Assembly (NCBI GenBank): GCA_034189195.1
Contig: JAXHVI010000246.1
Span: forward strand, 1-6,113
Direction of reading: 5' to 3'
DNA: 6,113 bases
Source of the DNA: Desulfosudis sp034189195
GTDB lineage: Bacteria; Desulfobacterota; Desulfobacteria; Desulfobacterales; Desulfosudaceae
How positions within the stretch are numbered: position 1 is the stretch's first letter; the number at the start of each line of letters is the position of its first letter. Shown here one piece after another: positions 5,877 to 6,113 of the stretch. The position numbers and the translations under genes were made by a program. The notes under the pieces are model-generated. The model made no database searches and was not told the origin of the DNA. It saw nothing but the letters and a program-made list of their open reading frames with translations.

Positions 5877-6113
5877 CTATATTTTTGAAACCGCGGTGAT
5901 CAGCAGCTGCTTCACATGTTCGGCGTTGCTGTGAAACACCGCCATAATGGCTTCCCACGATACGGTCTCTTCCTCGTCTCTCCAGCAGTCGTAGTCCGTG
6001 GACATGGCCACTGCCGCGTAGGGCACCCGGGCTTCATTGGCCAGGGCCGCCTCCGTTGCCACGGACATGTTGATCACGTCCGCGCCCCAGGCCTGGAACA
6101 TTCTGGATTCGGC
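5877..6113 (-). CDS. mtnP: S-methyl-5'-thioadenosine phosphorylase, C-terminal part (5' end outside window)
   Basis: The frame runs open off the window edge; 78 C-terminal residues are seen, about a quarter to a third of the usual protein. Methylthioadenosine phosphorylase splits methylthioadenosine with phosphate into adenine and methylthioribose-1-phosphate, linking polyamine by-product recycling to methionine and purine salvage. The visible part begins AESRMFQAWGADVINM, which matches the family stretch with the substrate-contacting Met. It contains STDYDCW (38-44), whose Asp pair (D40, D42) gives 6-aminopurine (adenine) specificity in the MTAP group and differs from the Asn found in guanine/hypoxanthine-type PNPs. 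The internal ATG at 6101 is not a start. It sits 61 bases upstream of apt on the same strand, and Apt uses its product. The missing N-terminus prevents a check of the phosphate site. Confidence 0.9.
   Translation of the reverse strand, partial: AESRMFQAWGADVINMSVATEAALANEARVPYAAVAMSTDYDCWRDEEETVSWEAIMAVFHSNAEHVKQLLITAVSKI

Overview
This is a roughly 60% G+C bacterial window (estimated by eye) with dense, tightly packed genes and no mobile element, RNA gene or CRISPR array that I can see. The style suggests an anaerobic Desulfobacterota (delta-proteobacterial) genome. The grounds are a CxxC-rich YkgJ-type protein, an MFS permease starting FYGWY, an outer-membrane protein ending in Phe, and a methylthioadenosine phosphorylase/adenine phosphoribosyltransferase pair. 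The assignment is an inference from protein style and is not proven by any single marker.

Layout. Positions 1-1218 on the plus strand hold ndk (nucleoside diphosphate kinase) and a TrmJ-type tRNA 2'-O-methyltransferase, joined by an ATGA start/stop overlap. They converge on a long minus-strand block that fills the rest of the window. Read in its own direction, from 6113 down to 1295, that block is: mtnP (5' end outside the window), apt, an outer-membrane protein of unknown function, a YkgJ-family cysteine-cluster protein, a short-chain dehydrogenase/reductase (SDR), and an MFS permease of the monocarboxylate type.

How the genes fit together. MtnP releases adenine from methylthioadenosine and Apt turns adenine into AMP, so this pair is a compact adenine-salvage module. 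The outer-membrane protein begins on the base after the apt stop codon (TAG|GTG), with its Shine-Dalgarno inside apt, so it is probably co-translated with apt although its function looks unrelated. A 66-base AT-rich gap separates this group from ykgJ-sdr-mfs, which may form a second transcription unit. The SDR and the permease may act on the same organic acid or its derivative, but nothing in the sequence names a substrate.

Most notable points. (1) The start region of the MFS gene has a 12-codon upstream ORF with a good Shine-Dalgarno, a T9 run, a TGATG coupling junction, and an inverted repeat that would bury the Shine-Dalgarno. (2) The SDR keeps its Rossmann glycines and its Ser/Tyr but lacks the catalytic lysine of YxxxK. 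(3) The outer-membrane protein is fused to the apt translation unit. I found no convincing new defence or mobile system here; most of the window is housekeeping.
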